49,508 nt of DNA from Leptolyngbyaceae cyanobacterium MO_188.B28 (GTDB taxonomy: Bacteria; Cyanobacteriota; Cyanobacteriia; Phormidesmidales; Phormidesmidaceae): NCBI GenBank assembly GCA_030065175.1, contig JASJDH010000006.1:1-49508 (forward strand), given 5' to 3'. Position 1 is the first letter of the stretch; each line of letters begins with the position of its first letter. Shown one piece after another: positions 19,013 through 30,410 of this stretch. The notes beneath the pieces are model-generated. The model searched no databases. It was not told the origin of the DNA and worked only from the letters and a program-made list of their open reading frames with translations. The translations under genes were made by a program, and so were the position numbers.

Positions 19013-19672
19013 ACTAGGCGCTCGCTTTCACAGATCTGGGAGGCTGAGAAGGGTATCAGGAACTTTGGACAAAAGGCAAACTGCAATACTAAAAGTAATC
19101 ATTGCAATCACTTAACTGTAGGAGAGATAACAACGCCTACCATGGCGGTTGCAATACCCTTTGATTAAGAGAGTATAACGGTTCCGGACAAAGTTGGTGG
19201 GCGCAATTAGTTTTTGGGTTCTATAATCCTTATTTGAACAGCTGAGCAGCCTTACGAGTGTGATTCCAATCAACAGATGACGATGAGTTGCAACATCCTT
19301 TCTAGTCAAGCTAGCGAAATTATCATCCGTTCCCTACCAATTGACGACAGAGGTGCGGAACAAGGCTTAACAACTATATATGGCCACTGAAATCAGTGGC
19401 CATATATAGTTGTTAAATTCGTAACACTATACACTTAGGGAGCATCGTCGACAAAGCAAGGCTTAAGATTCTTTTCAGAATACCCCTTGAAGAGAGCAAC
19501 ATTTTGTAACGATCTCATTCTTCCCTTTCTTCAGCATTGACGGTCACTCTGAAAAGAGTCTAAAGGATCTTCGAATCGTAAAGAAACTCGGTCCTTCAAA
19601 CACCTTGTTTTCAAATAGCCTTATAATAATCAACCGACCGAGAAAAACTTCTACTTCTCTAATTCTGTTATT
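19013..19672. other. Spacer with a perfect 24-bp palindrome, no supported gene
   Basis: No ORF with coding character is present. The marked structure is the hairpin at 19367-19416. The remainder is AT-rich and leads into the tRNA gene. Confidence 0.6.
19367..19416. repeat. Perfect 24-bp inverted repeat with 2-base centre
   Basis: Arm 19367-19390 (TTAACAACTATATATGGCCA then CTGA) is exactly complementary to arm 19393-19416 around AA. Such a long exact palindrome is rare by chance. It lacks a T tract and is not close to any gene end. Confidence 0.8.
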
Positions 19673-19744
19673 GCGGGTGTAGTTCAGTGGTAGAACGTCA
19701 GCTTCCCAAGCTGAATGTCGTGGGTTCGAGTCCCATCATCCGCT
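19673..19744 (+). tRNA. tRNA-Gly (anticodon CCC)
   Basis: Acceptor GCGGGTG pairs with CATCCGC. The D arm is GTTCAGTGGTAGAAC. The anticodon stem TCAGC/GCTGA encloses loop TTCCCAA, giving CCC. The T arm is TGGGTTCGAGTCCCA and the discriminator is T. The length is 72 and CCA is not encoded. A T run follows directly. Confidence 0.95.
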
Positions 19745-19753
19745 TTTTTTAGT

Positions 19754-19786
19754 AAATTTCCGGAAAATCTTGCTTTCCGGAGATTT
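19754..19786 (+). terminator. Hairpin downstream of tRNA-Gly
   Basis: AATTTCCGGAAA and TTTCCGGAGATT form an imperfect stem with loop ATCTTGC just after the tRNA and a T7 run. It probably ends the tRNA transcript. Confidence 0.5.
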
Positions 19787-19809
19787 TAGCCATGTCGCGC
19801 TTCTTGCTT

Positions 19810-20537
19810 TCAGGGCTCATTCATGTATTCCCCTCTGTAAGATTGGGCGGATTTAGAGGTTTTTGGGGTAAAAGTTGGGGCGCCGACAACTGTTGGAGAC
19901 GGAGCCATTTGAGTGGGGAGTTGAGGCGGCGCAGGCGGCGCGGCTTGAACGTCCTTGACCGTTGATTCCAAGGCGGCGCAGGCGGCGCGGCTTGAACGTC
20001 CTTGACCGTTGATTCCGCCTTGAGAAGACGCTTGTTCTGAGACTTTGCCTGACGGGGGGAACGGTTGGTCAACTTCAGAGGTCTCCTAGATTTTCCCCTG
20101 CCTGAGGCGTGACGGGTCCCATCCCGCCCCCTCTCCTCAGGCAGGTAATCCTGTCGGAGCTGGGATTTCTGGCGGCGTCTACCTGTAACTGCTGGCGTTG
20201 ATTGCCCCAAGCTTGGGCAGAGGCAGGCCCGCTTGCGCAAAAATCGGGGCCGCTGGGGAGGCGGAACGGTTTTGAGTTGCTCAATAATTTGCCCGGGATC
20301 TTCAACGCTTATTGAGATCGGTTCCGGTGGCGCTGGCGCACTCACTGTCGCCTCCCCTTGAAGCGATCCTCCAGAAAAGGCTCTCGCTTCAGCAATTGGA
20401 GAGGAAACCATTGAACTGGCGAAATTCTGGCGATCGCTCACCAAGCCTTCAGTTGGGGTAGTCGCCATTGATGCATCATCGCCTTTACCCTCTGATACCT
20501 GATCAGACGCCGCCTTTTGATGCTCAGTTTCGGCCAT
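19810..20537 (-). pseudogene. Proline-rich protein gene disrupted by frameshifts and a 47-bp duplication
   Basis: From ATG 20537 the first about 95 codons look like a real acidic, Pro/Ser-rich protein (MAETEHQKAASD to IIEQLKTVPPPQ). After that the frame turns implausibly Arg-rich. The natural C-terminus appears in another frame: EVDQPFPPSGKVSEQASS, then ESTVKDVQAAPPAPP, then TVVGAPTFTPKTSKSAQ and finally YRGEYMNEP with stop at 19810-19812. A 46-bp sequence is repeated at 19924-19969 and 19971-20016 with period 47, which shifts the frame by itself. At least two shifts are needed. The protein family is not recognised. True decay and sequencing error are both possible. Confidence 0.65.
19924..20017. 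repeat. Tandem 47-bp direct repeat inside the proline-rich gene
   Basis: Two copies, identical over 46 bp, start AGGCGGCGCAGGCGGCGCGG and end GTTGATTCC. The period is not a multiple of three. Confidence 0.9.
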
Positions 20538-20796
20538 CTAATATCAGGATCACCCTGTTCAATGGCGACAATAATTTTTGATAAGCAATAAAAATATTGA
20601 TAAAGCCTTTTTGGGCGCTCAGGACGTAATCCTTCTACCTTTCATAGTTCAGCCTTTTTAACTCGTTCAGAGCCTACGAAAAGCAACTTTGTGAGTCTTA
20701 ATATTTTTTATCTTCGTCTTGTTTACGATTACTCCGCCTGCATATTCGGATTGGTGTATTGTCCACGTAATGCATCTAAACACACAGGGAAAAGCA

Positions 20797-21087
20797 ATGA
20801 AAGACGTAAGCGAAATCAGAACCGTTGAAGATTTCATGAGACTAGCCGAAGCGAAGGCGGAGCAAAGTGACTATGTGGGCGCCGTGCAAGGCTACAATCA
20901 AGCCATCTTAGCTGATCCTCACTACGCTAGAGCCTATGGCAACCGGGCGTTTTTGCGGATCAATTTAGGAGACCGCCGGGGCGCGATCGCCGATTTTCAC
21001 AAAGCGGCGACTCTCTTCCTCGCCCAAGGCAGCATGGCCAACTACGAGATGGTTATGCTCTATATCAAAGAGGTAGAGCATAACTAG
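20797..21087 (+). CDS. Small TPR protein
   Basis: A protein of 96 residues if started at the ATG at 20797, which has AGGGA about 7 bases upstream. A longer frame from 20719 adds 26 residues of poor quality. A TPR pair covers most of it: AEQSDYVGAVQGYNQAILADP and ARAYGNRAFLRINLGDRRGA, then ADFHKAATLFL. TPR hairpins mediate protein contacts. The remaining C-terminus (MANYEMVMLYIKEVE) is helical. No catalytic domain is present and no partner is evident from the neighbours. Confidence 0.8.
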   Translation: MKDVSEIRTVEDFMRLAEAKAEQSDYVGAVQGYNQAILADPHYARAYGNRAFLRINLGDRRGAIADFHKAATLFLAQGSMANYEMVMLYIKEVEHN

Positions 21088-21275
21088 CAAGCTGACTTTC
21101 ACCGTTTTGGGCAATGGCGGGGAAAGGACATAAAGATTTGTGCAAATATAGAGTCCCCTCTAAAGAGGGTAAATGAATAGATAAGTCAATGGGCTTTATG
21201 TTCTATCTCCCGCATTTCTGTTGCGGTGAAAGTTGGTAAAGGGTGTCTGCGCGATCGCACAAGGGAACTAGACTT

Positions 21276-21955
21276 ATGCCAATGAAACTGGAAAAAGTGG
21301 TTCCCTTTGGGCGATCGCTGGATGAGTACATGAAAATGTTCGCTCTCTCGCCAACGGATCTGGGGAATCGGATTTTAGGGGTGGGGGATGGTCCCGCTAG
21401 CTTTAATGCAGAAGCAACCCAGATGGGAGGAAACATTATTTCGATTACCCGGTTTATCAGTTTAGTGGGGCTGAAATTCTAGAGCGCTTCAATCAAGTTG
21501 TTGACGATATTATTAATCAGGTAAAGGCTTCTCCAGATGATTGGGTATGGTCGTATCATCGTTCTCCAGATGATTTACGCGCCAATCGGGTGAACGCAAT
21601 TCATCAATTTATCCAAGATTATGACTCGAGCAAACAGGCAGGGCGCTATCAAATTAGCGCATTGCCAACGCTAAATTTAGGCGATGATGACTTCGATCTG
21701 GCGTTATGCTCTCATTTTTTATTTTTATATTCGGAACATTATGATTTTCCGTTTCATTATCAGTCAATTTTAGAAATGCTTAGGGTTAGCCAAGAGGTGC
21801 GAATTTTTCCTCTGTTGACTCTGATGTTGCAACGATCTCCTTATCTAGAGCAAGTCATTCAAGCGTTGAGTCAGGCGGGTTATCAGGCGGAGGTTACGAG
21901 GGTGGAGTATGAGCTGCAAAAAGGTGGGAATGAAATGCTGGTCATTCGGAAATAG
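21276..21955 (+). pseudogene. SAM-dependent methyltransferase-like gene with a 1-base deletion
   Basis: The 5' part reads MPMKLEKVVPFGRSLDEYMK, then LSPTDLGNRILGVGDGPASF and MGGNIISI, then runs out of frame to an early stop at 21482. Continuing one base over gives DPVYQFSGAEILERFNQVVD and an open frame to 21955. Inserting one base after 21446 (ATT-GAC-CCG) restores one protein of 226 residues with a glycine-rich SAM-site-like GVGDGPASF followed by an acidic ISID end of strand 2, and DDDFDLALCSHFLFLY as motif IV. No substrate is known. The likely start at 21276 has AAGGGA upstream. Confidence 0.8.
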
Positions 21956-21990
21956 TGGGGAATTTAGGGGGAGTTCTCCTGTTCACAAGG

Positions 21991-24090
21991 TCACAGCCCC
22001 AACAGAGACGAGATCGCAGGCAATAACTGACTCAACGATTCAGCTAGCTTCGCCGCAGTGGGTAATCCGGCGGCAATGCCCTTTAGCATGGTAGTCGCTC
22101 GTTTGGCTAGCTTCTTCATGCCCACGTCGCTGGGGTTTTGTCCCGCTTCGGCCAGAGCCTTTACCTGCTCTAGGGCTTCGGCTTTATCGTCCTCGCTGAG
22201 AGTGGATTCGGACGCGATCGCTTCCTGCAGTTGGGTTAGCAGCTCCTTAATTCCCGGCTGATTTGGTTCGGCGGAGCTAGGCAACTGGTTAATTGTGTTG
22301 GTGACTGTGCCGCTGATATCGCCTAAATTCAGTGCTGAACCACTGACGTTGAAATCGCCGCCAACATCCCCAATTTCAATCTTTCGGCTCTGGTCAGAAC
22401 TTCCCTGCATGGCTTTACTATCCGCTGTGGCTTTAACGTCTACATTAATCGGTCTACTGGCCAGCAACCCCACAATTTCTTTCATATCTGAGCCTTGCTG
22501 ACGATAGATTTGAATTTGCTCCTCTTTCGCCTTCAACTCAGCCTTATAGTGTTCCTCAACGGCTTTGAGCGCCAGGTCATAATTCCGCGTAAAGTCGCTG
22601 TGAATCTTCTCTTTATCAGCATCGGGCGCCGCCTGAACCTTTACGACAACAACACCATCCCCTTTATTTTCAATACTCTGGATGGCGAGTTCGGTGTCTT
22701 CATTCTCAACCTGGACTTGTTTGAATGAGTAGGCAAAGGCTTTCCAGTCCAATCCATTGCGAAAAATTAAGTCAATGGTGTCCAGTACTTCTTCAAACAG
22801 CTTGGTGAACTCCCCAGGCGCAAAGCTTCCACTACTGGGGCGACGTTCTTGCTGATTTCTGAGGAGATAAACGTAATCACAGATCGCATCTTCTAATTGA
22901 GTGGCGCTATTAATGCTCCAGTTTTCTAGACAGGCACTCGTTAGATTCGCCTGATGGAAGTTGGTGTTGAGGGCTTGTGTTTTGGTAAAGTTGGCTCGCT
23001 CCAGCCATGCCCCTTCAAATGTTGCGTTACTCACATCTGCTTCTGTTAGGTCAGCATCACTTAAGTCTGCCCCTATTAGGTTTGCTCCTTTAAGGATAAG
23101 TCCGACATATGATTTTCTAGCGCCTCGGTGGGTGATTAGTAAATCCCGGACATCTGGATCAAGCAGAATGGTTCCGCCTACTCTGGCTCGATCTATCTTT
23201 TTGGCCTGATGCCAGTTCGTTCGAGTGGTAACAGCATTTCTCAGGTCAGTACTTTTGAGCGTAGCTTGAGTAAAGTCAGAATCGGTTAAGTCGGCTCCCT
23301 GGAAGCTGGTACCGCCGATGCATGCAAAAAAGATCGCGCTCGTCCGAATCCAAGCATCTTTGATATTTCCTTGTAAAGCGCGCCAGCTAATGTAAGCACT
23401 GAGCAGTATTATAGAGACAAAGATGACGACAGAGATAATGACAGCACTGGCGCTGGCGTTGTCGCCAGCGCCAATGGTAGTCTTGGGAAAGAGAAATATT
23501 CCAGTGATAGCGCCAAAGACAGCACCAAAGACACCACCGATGATAGCGACAGCGACAGTGACGGCACCACCGACGGCATTACTAATAATGCTAGTGATAG
23601 CGACAGCTACAGTGATGCCGACAACGCCACCAACTAAGCCAAAGCCAATGAAAAAGATAATAGCGGCACCAACGACAACAGCAAGACCCGCCCCGATTCC
23701 TTTGCGGATTATAATGATGAAATAACCCACCGTTAAAATCAAAAAAACCGACAAAGTAACCCAGTCACCGATGTCACTTCTGAAATTAAGGCTAAGAAGT
23801 AATAGAGTATGAACGGCAGCCGAAAAACCCAACATAAATCCTGAGAAGCTTGACAAAAGACCCGAGACGATCACCAAGCTGATTGCCCAACGGCGTTGTA
23901 ATCCTGCTTTCGCTCGTTTGAAATTTGCGCCTCTGAGCGTGGCTTTAGTGAAATTTGCGCCTCGAATATCTGCGCCGCTAAAGTCCGCCTCCGAGAGGTT
24001 TTGTCCCTTGAAGTTCTGACCTCGCAGGTTTTTACCGCGAAAGTTCCTTTCCCCTGCTTCATAAAGCCTCAGTAGCTCCCTAGCTTTCAC
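21991..24090 (-). CDS. Pentapeptide-repeat protein with transmembrane domain
   Basis: A 699-residue protein. Residues about 15-60 are pentapeptide repeats (NLRGQNFKGQNLSEADFSGA), followed by eight or so hydrophobic segments over about 68-250 rich in Gly, Val and Ile. More pentapeptide repeats lie at about 265-290 and 325-385 (LKGANLIGADLSDADLTEAD). The C-terminal third is soluble: a helical part with a charged coil (KAELKAKEEQIQIYRQQGSD) and a closing hydrophobic helix. The repeats form a right-handed beta helix, and the function of such membrane versions in cyanobacteria is not established. The start is GTG at 24090 with GAGGAAA upstream. Confidence 0.88.
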   Translation of the reverse strand: MKARELLRLYEAGERNFRGKNLRGQNFKGQNLSEADFSGADIRGANFTKATLRGANFKRAKAGLQRRWAISLVIVSGLLSSFSGFMLGFSAAVHTLLLLSLNFRSDIGDWVTLSVFLILTVGYFIIIIRKGIGAGLAVVVGAAIIFFIGFGLVGGVVGITVAVAITSIISNAVGGAVTVAVAIIGGVFGAVFGAITGIFLFPKTTIGAGDNASASAVIISVVIFVSIILLSAYISWRALQGNIKDAWIRTSAIFFACIGGTSFQGADLTDSDFTQATLKSTDLRNAVTTRTNWHQAKKIDRARVGGTILLDPDVRDLLITHRGARKSYVGLILKGANLIGADLSDADLTEADVSNATFEGAWLERANFTKTQALNTNFHQANLTSACLENWSINSATQLEDAICDYVYLLRNQQERRPSSGSFAPGEFTKLFEEVLDTIDLIFRNGLDWKAFAYSFKQVQVENEDTELAIQSIENKGDGVVVVKVQAAPDADKEKIHSDFTRNYDLALKAVEEHYKAELKAKEEQIQIYRQQGSDMKEIVGLLASRPINVDVKATADSKAMQGSSDQSRKIEIGDVGGDFNVSGSALNLGDISGTVTNTINQLPSSAEPNQPGIKELLTQLQEAIASESTLSEDDKAEALEQVKALAEAGQNPSDVGMKKLAKRATTMLKGIAAGLPTAAKLAESLSQLLPAISSLLGL

Positions 24091-24309
24091 ACCATTTCCT
24101 CAGAAATTCGCTTATGTGCGAGCAGGTTGACTGCCCTGCTTTATTAAAGCTCAAGAGGATGCAGTGATTCCGCAAGTTTACTGAATATGTCTCAAACCGA
24201 CCGAGCCAACTTCTTCAACTTCCCCTCCACCGCAGCCAACTGCTTACTTATGGATTGAGCGGATTCAGCATTGGATGCTGTTGGCGAAATATTTCTTGAT
24301 TTCCCCCTC

Positions 24310-24435
24310 GACACCCTGGGTCCCAGGCAGAGCCTGGGATTGCCCAAGAGAGGCTCTGCCTCCACAAGACTGCGGCGGCGACATATGGAGGCAGAGCCTC
24401 CGAGCGGGTTACGCAGGCAGAGCCTGGGAACCAGG
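24310..24435. repeat. Cluster of GGCAGAGCC-type palindromes
   Basis: At least four short palindromes sharing GGCAGAGCC/GGCTCTGCC occur in about 125 bp: CCCAGGCAGAGCCTGGG, GAGGCTCTGCCTC, GGAGGCAGAGCCTCC and CAGGCAGAGCCTGG. They can fold on each other. Confidence 0.75.
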
Positions 24436-24446
24436 AAACAGTCAAT

Positions 24447-24497
24447 AGCAGGAGCCCCAAAACAGTTTAGGACTGTTTTGGGGCTCCTGCTTTTTTC
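24447..24497 (+). terminator. Very strong intrinsic terminator, plus orientation
   Basis: Perfect 20-bp arms (AGCAGGAGCCCCAAAACAGT and its complement) around TTAGG, followed by six T on the plus strand. It sits between two minus-strand genes, so in this orientation it would stop transcripts running antisense into glgP. Confidence 0.75.
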
Positions 24498-24522
24498 TTG
24501 ATTCAGACTGCGCTGATTGGAG

Positions 24523-24555
24523 GATAAGTTTCAGCATTCTCGGCTGAAACTTATC
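24523..24555 (-). terminator. Hairpin just after glgP stop
   Basis: Perfect 13-bp arms GATAAGTTTCAGC / GCTGAAACTTATC with a 7-base loop start 10 bp beyond the leftward glgP stop. The T tract is weak. Confidence 0.6.
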
Positions 24556-24564
24556 AGGGGGGCA

Positions 24565-27069
24565 TTACAAATCGACCTTAACGGGCTTCACGTTCCAAAT
24601 TTCCTTGCAGTATTCCCGAATGGTGCGGTCGGAGGAAAACTTGCCCGTCCGCACTGCATTGAGAATAGACATCCGAGTCCAATTAGTGGAATCTTGGTAA
24701 GCCAGACTGACCTTATCCTGGCAGTCAATATACGCCTGGTAGTCAGCAAACAGCATGTACTGGTCATCGTGCAACAACGAATCCACCAGCGGCTTGAACA
24801 GCTCAGTATCGCCGTTAGAGAAATGCCCTGACGCGATCCGTTCGATCACCGCGTGGAGTTCACTGTTGTTGTTGTAATAATCCCAAGGGTTATACCCTTG
24901 AGCTTTTCTCTCCATCACTTCCTGGGCCGTTAATCCAAACAGGAAGAAGTTTTCAGCGCCCACTTCCTCTCGGATTTCAATATTGGCCCCGTCCAGCGTG
25001 CCAATGGTCAAAGCGCCGTTCATGGAGAACTTCATGTTGCCGGTGCCGGAGGCTTCTTTACCCGCCATAGAGATCTGCTCAGACAGATCGGCGGCGGGAT
25101 AGATCATTTGGCCGAGAGAGGCGCAGAAGTTCGCGACAAACACCACCTTAAGTCGGCCGCGCACATCGGGATCGGTATTGACCACCTCAGCAACCGCATT
25201 GATCAACTTAATGATCAGCTTCGCCATAAAGTAGCCAGGAGCCGCTTTACCGCCAAACATGAAAGTTCGGGGTTGAATGTCGGTGTTGGGATTGCGTTTG
25301 ATCCGGTTGTATAGGGTGATAATGTGCAACACCATCAGGTGCTGGCGCTTATACTCATGCATCCGCTTGACAATGATGTCAAACAGCGAATGGGGATTGA
25401 CTTCAAGATTTTGCTGCTTCCAAATATAGTTGGCTAATCGAACCTTATTCGCCTGTTTGATTTGTCGCCAGGTTTCTTGGAATCCCGCATCATCGACATG
25501 ATTTTCCAACTGTCGGAGTAAAGTCAAATCCCTGAGCCAGCCATCGCCCAGCTTTTGTGAATACAGTTCTGACAGTTTAGGATTGCTCAGTAAAATCCAG
25601 CGACGCGGGGTTACTCCATTGGTTTTATTGGAAAATTTCTCTGGCCAGAGCCGATAGAAATCCTTGAGCACCCCTTTCTTCAGAAGCTCAGTATGCAGCG
25701 CCGCCACCCCATTCACAGCGTGACTGCCCACAGTCGCCAAGTGCGCCATCCGAACATACTGCTCATCGCCCTCTTCGATTAAAGATAATCGACCGATGAG
25801 ATCATCATCTCCAGAGAACCAAGTCTTCACCCGTTCTAAAAACCGATGGTTGATTTCATAGATAATTTCCAGGTGACGGGGTAAGAGACTGCCAAATAGG
25901 CTGATAGACCACTTCTCCAGCGCTTCTGGAAGCAGGGTGTGGTTCGTGTAGGCGAACAGACGCTGGGTAATCCGCCAGGCTTTATCCCAATCCATATCAT
26001 GTTCATCCACTAGCAATCGCATCATTTCGGCAATGGCGATCGCGGGATGGGTGTCATTCAGTTGGATCACCGCTTTTTCCGGGAGATCCTCCAAAGTTTC
26101 GTGGAAGCGCAGTTGGGTGCGGATGATATCTTGCAACGCACAGGAAACGAAGAAATACTGCTGCTTTAACCGCAGCTCTTTACCTTGGGGAGTATTGTCG
26201 TTAGGGTAGAGAACCTTTGAGATAGTCTCCGAACTCATCTTTTCAGAGACCGCGGCATCGTAATTGCCCGCGTTGAATTCTGCGAACTTGAAATCGTCGC
26301 TAGCTTCAGAACTCCACAGCCTCAGAGGATTGACCGTGTTCACGTCATATCCAGGAACCGGCGTGTCATAAGGGATGCCAATCACGGTCTCAGCCGGGAT
26401 CCAACTAGTTCGATAACAGCCTTTTTTGTCGTGATAGCCTTCGGTATAGCCGCCGTACTTAACCTCAACGCGATCGGCGGGCCGTTCGATTTCCCACGGA
26501 TTGCCAAACCTCAGCCATTTATCCGGGATCTCCGCTTGCCAGCCATCCCGAATCGTTTGGGAGAATATGCCGAATTCATACCGGATGCCGTGCCCTACAG
26601 CGGGAATCTCTAGAGTGGCGAGGGAATCAAGAAAGCAAGCGGCCAATCGACCGAGACCGCCATTGCCCAGGCCGGGATCCCGTTCCTGTTCTAACAGGTC
26701 GTCAATACTGAGACCAAATTCTTGGATTGCCTGGCTCACCTGGTCATAAATCCCCAGGTTAATCAGGCTGTTGCCCAAGTGACGCCCCATCAGAAATTCT
26801 GCTGACAGGTAGTAAACAGTCTTAACTTTATTGTCGATGTAAGTGCGGGTTGTTTGGAGAAAGCGTTGGAGTAGACGATCTCTCATGGTGTAGGCTAACG
26901 CCCGATAGAAATCGTCAGGCGACGCTAAAGACTCAAACGTCCCTTGTAGATAGAACAAGTTATCGGTAATCGCCCGCGTGAGGGTTTCTACGCTAAGGCC
27001 AGTGTGCTCATCTTCCACCTGCACCTTCTTAAAATTTGCGGTTTGGGTATGCTCTTCCGAAAGGGTCAT
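24565..27069 (-). CDS. glgP: Glycogen phosphorylase
   Basis: An 834-residue PLP enzyme that releases glucose-1-phosphate from glycogen. Seen are the N-terminal EFLMGRHLGNSL and GNGGLGRLAACFLDS motifs. The catalytic core has QLNDTHPAIAIAEMMR, TNGVTPRRW and MHEYKRQ. The PLP-lysine segment is EASGTGNMKFSMNGAL, then IGTLDGANIEIREEVG. The length is standard for bacterial and cyanobacterial GlgP. The ATG has CAGGAG 7 bases upstream. It is the third gene of a minus-strand run after gap1 and eno (128 bp after eno), fitting mobilisation of glycogen in the dark. A hairpin follows the stop. Confidence 0.97.
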   Translation of the reverse strand: MTLSEEHTQTANFKKVQVEDEHTGLSVETLTRAITDNLFYLQGTFESLASPDDFYRALAYTMRDRLLQRFLQTTRTYIDNKVKTVYYLSAEFLMGRHLGNSLINLGIYDQVSQAIQEFGLSIDDLLEQERDPGLGNGGLGRLAACFLDSLATLEIPAVGHGIRYEFGIFSQTIRDGWQAEIPDKWLRFGNPWEIERPADRVEVKYGGYTEGYHDKKGCYRTSWIPAETVIGIPYDTPVPGYDVNTVNPLRLWSSEASDDFKFAEFNAGNYDAAVSEKMSSETISKVLYPNDNTPQGKELRLKQQYFFVSCALQDIIRTQLRFHETLEDLPEKAVIQLNDTHPAIAIAEMMRLLVDEHDMDWDKAWRITQRLFAYTNHTLLPEALEKWSISLFGSLLPRHLEIIYEINHRFLERVKTWFSGDDDLIGRLSLIEEGDEQYVRMAHLATVGSHAVNGVAALHTELLKKGVLKDFYRLWPEKFSNKTNGVTPRRWILLSNPKLSELYSQKLGDGWLRDLTLLRQLENHVDDAGFQETWRQIKQANKVRLANYIWKQQNLEVNPHSLFDIIVKRMHEYKRQHLMVLHIITLYNRIKRNPNTDIQPRTFMFGGKAAPGYFMAKLIIKLINAVAEVVNTDPDVRGRLKVVFVANFCASLGQMIYPAADLSEQISMAGKEASGTGNMKFSMNGALTIGTLDGANIEIREEVGAENFFLFGLTAQEVMERKAQGYNPWDYYNNNSELHAVIERIASGHFSNGDTELFKPLVDSLLHDDQYMLFADYQAYIDCQDKVSLAYQDSTNWTRMSILNAVRTGKFSSDRTIREYCKEIWNVKPVKVDL

Positions 27070-27197
27070 TGTTTGCTCCTGATCAACTCGATGCGCCAGA
27101 TTCTGGACTCTACTCCTATGGAACAGTTCGATTATGCCCTGAAAGTCAAGAATACTAGCAAAATTACTGACTTCTCAAAGGTTAGTTCACCGATCGC

Positions 27198-28505
<1,308 letters not shown>

Positions 28506-28569
28506 TCAATCTATCGGGTCATTTGCATCGGGGATCATTCCGGCTGTATTGGGTGCGCCGCATAAGCTA

Positions 28570-28600
28570 TTTAGAGACGCTGCAATGCAACGTCTCTAAA
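28570..28600. repeat. Hairpin repeat between gap1 and eno
   Basis: TTTAGAGACG and CGTCTCTAAA flank an 11-base centre. This matches the dispersed AGAGACGTTGCA-type palindrome common in cyanobacterial spacers. It may modulate read-through from gap1 to eno. Confidence 0.65.
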
Positions 28601-28648
28601 TCCAATGCAATCTTTCTACAAAGTTGTCAGCTCCCGCAGTCAATCAAG

Positions 28649-29689
<1,041 letters not shown>

Positions 29690-30200
29690 TCAGCAATTCC
29701 TCTCCAATTTACGGTGATTGATTTTAAGGTGATTTAAGGGAATCCCTTTTGTTGAAACTCTGTCTAATCAGCTTGGGCAAAGGGCTAACCAACTCAACCC
29801 CAGCCATAAGAATTTTTTGAACCTAGCGATCGCACATGATGAACCCAGGTTGCCTGATATGCCCTCCAATTGTTCTTCAAAAACCTAATGTACGGGAAAA
29901 GTCCAAAGAGGCCGCAGAACAACAGGACAACTTAAGATCATCACAGAGGTTTAATCAAGAATTGATTAACCTTCCTGAAGTGAGCAGCGACGACGCTATC
30001 GTTGCATACAACGCCCAAACGTTGATTGAATAAGGCATACAGAGAAACAATATGGTGATGTAAAGCAGTGACGTTCGCTCCCTTCTCGTACCAGCTATCT
30101 CAAAAATCAGGATTTTATTTAATGGTGAATCCCTAACAATGTAATCAATTATCCATCGATCCACCGTTTTCTCTTGAGACCCTTACTTCATACAACTTTC

Positions 30201-30298
30201 TTAAGGGATCTGCGGAAAAATAACATCCCATCCACCCATCCACCCATCCACCCATCCACTGCCTTTTTCTGGGACTTTATTTTGACACAACTCCCTAA
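30201..30298 (+). repeat. Octamer hairpin element, copy B
   Basis: TTAAGGGATCTGCGGAAAAA, then TAACAT and about four CCCATCCA octamers, then TGCCTTTTTCTGGGACTTTA and TTTTGACACAACTCCCTAA. The ends are inverted repeats. Confidence 0.85.
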
Positions 30299-30400
30299 GG
30301 AATCTGCAGATAAAAAAAATCCCATCTACCCATCCACCCATCCACCCATCTACCCATCCGTTGCTTTTTACTGGGACTTTATTTTCACGAAACTCCCTAA
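30297..30400 (+). repeat. Octamer hairpin element, copy C
   Basis: It starts AAGGAATCTGCAGATAAAAA in the tail of copy B, has about five octamers (CCCATCTA/CCCATCCA), and ends TGGGACTTTATTTTCACGAA plus ACTCCCTAA. It is in tandem with copy B. Confidence 0.85.
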
Positions 30401-30410
30401 CTATTGGCCC

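Larger units (their letters stand above)
24091..24564. other. Spacer packed with palindromic repeats
   Basis: No gene is supported. From 24305 to 24440 there are several copies of GGCAGAGCCT palindromes (CCAGGCAGAGCCTGG, GGAGGCAGAGCCTCC), a frequent cyanobacterial spacer repeat. Two strong hairpins follow at 24447-24497 and 24523-24555. Confidence 0.7.
29690..30410. other. Spacer with two tandem octamer hairpin elements
   Basis: The gap1 promoter should lie at the left. A 65-codon ORF at 29836-30033 has no recognisable features and is probably not a gene. The right half holds repeat copies B and C. A stretch at 30125-30200 (ATCCCTAAC ... ATCCATCGATCCACC ... ACAACTTTCTTAA) looks like a decayed third copy. 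Confidence 0.6.

Noticed and set aside
29836-30033. 65-codon ORF upstream of the repeats
   Set aside because: No ribosome site, domain or conserved-looking segment.
30229-30361. Regularly repeated CCCATCCA units as a CRISPR array
   Set aside because: The units are 8-bp tandem repeats without spacers, inside a hairpin element. No cas gene is present.
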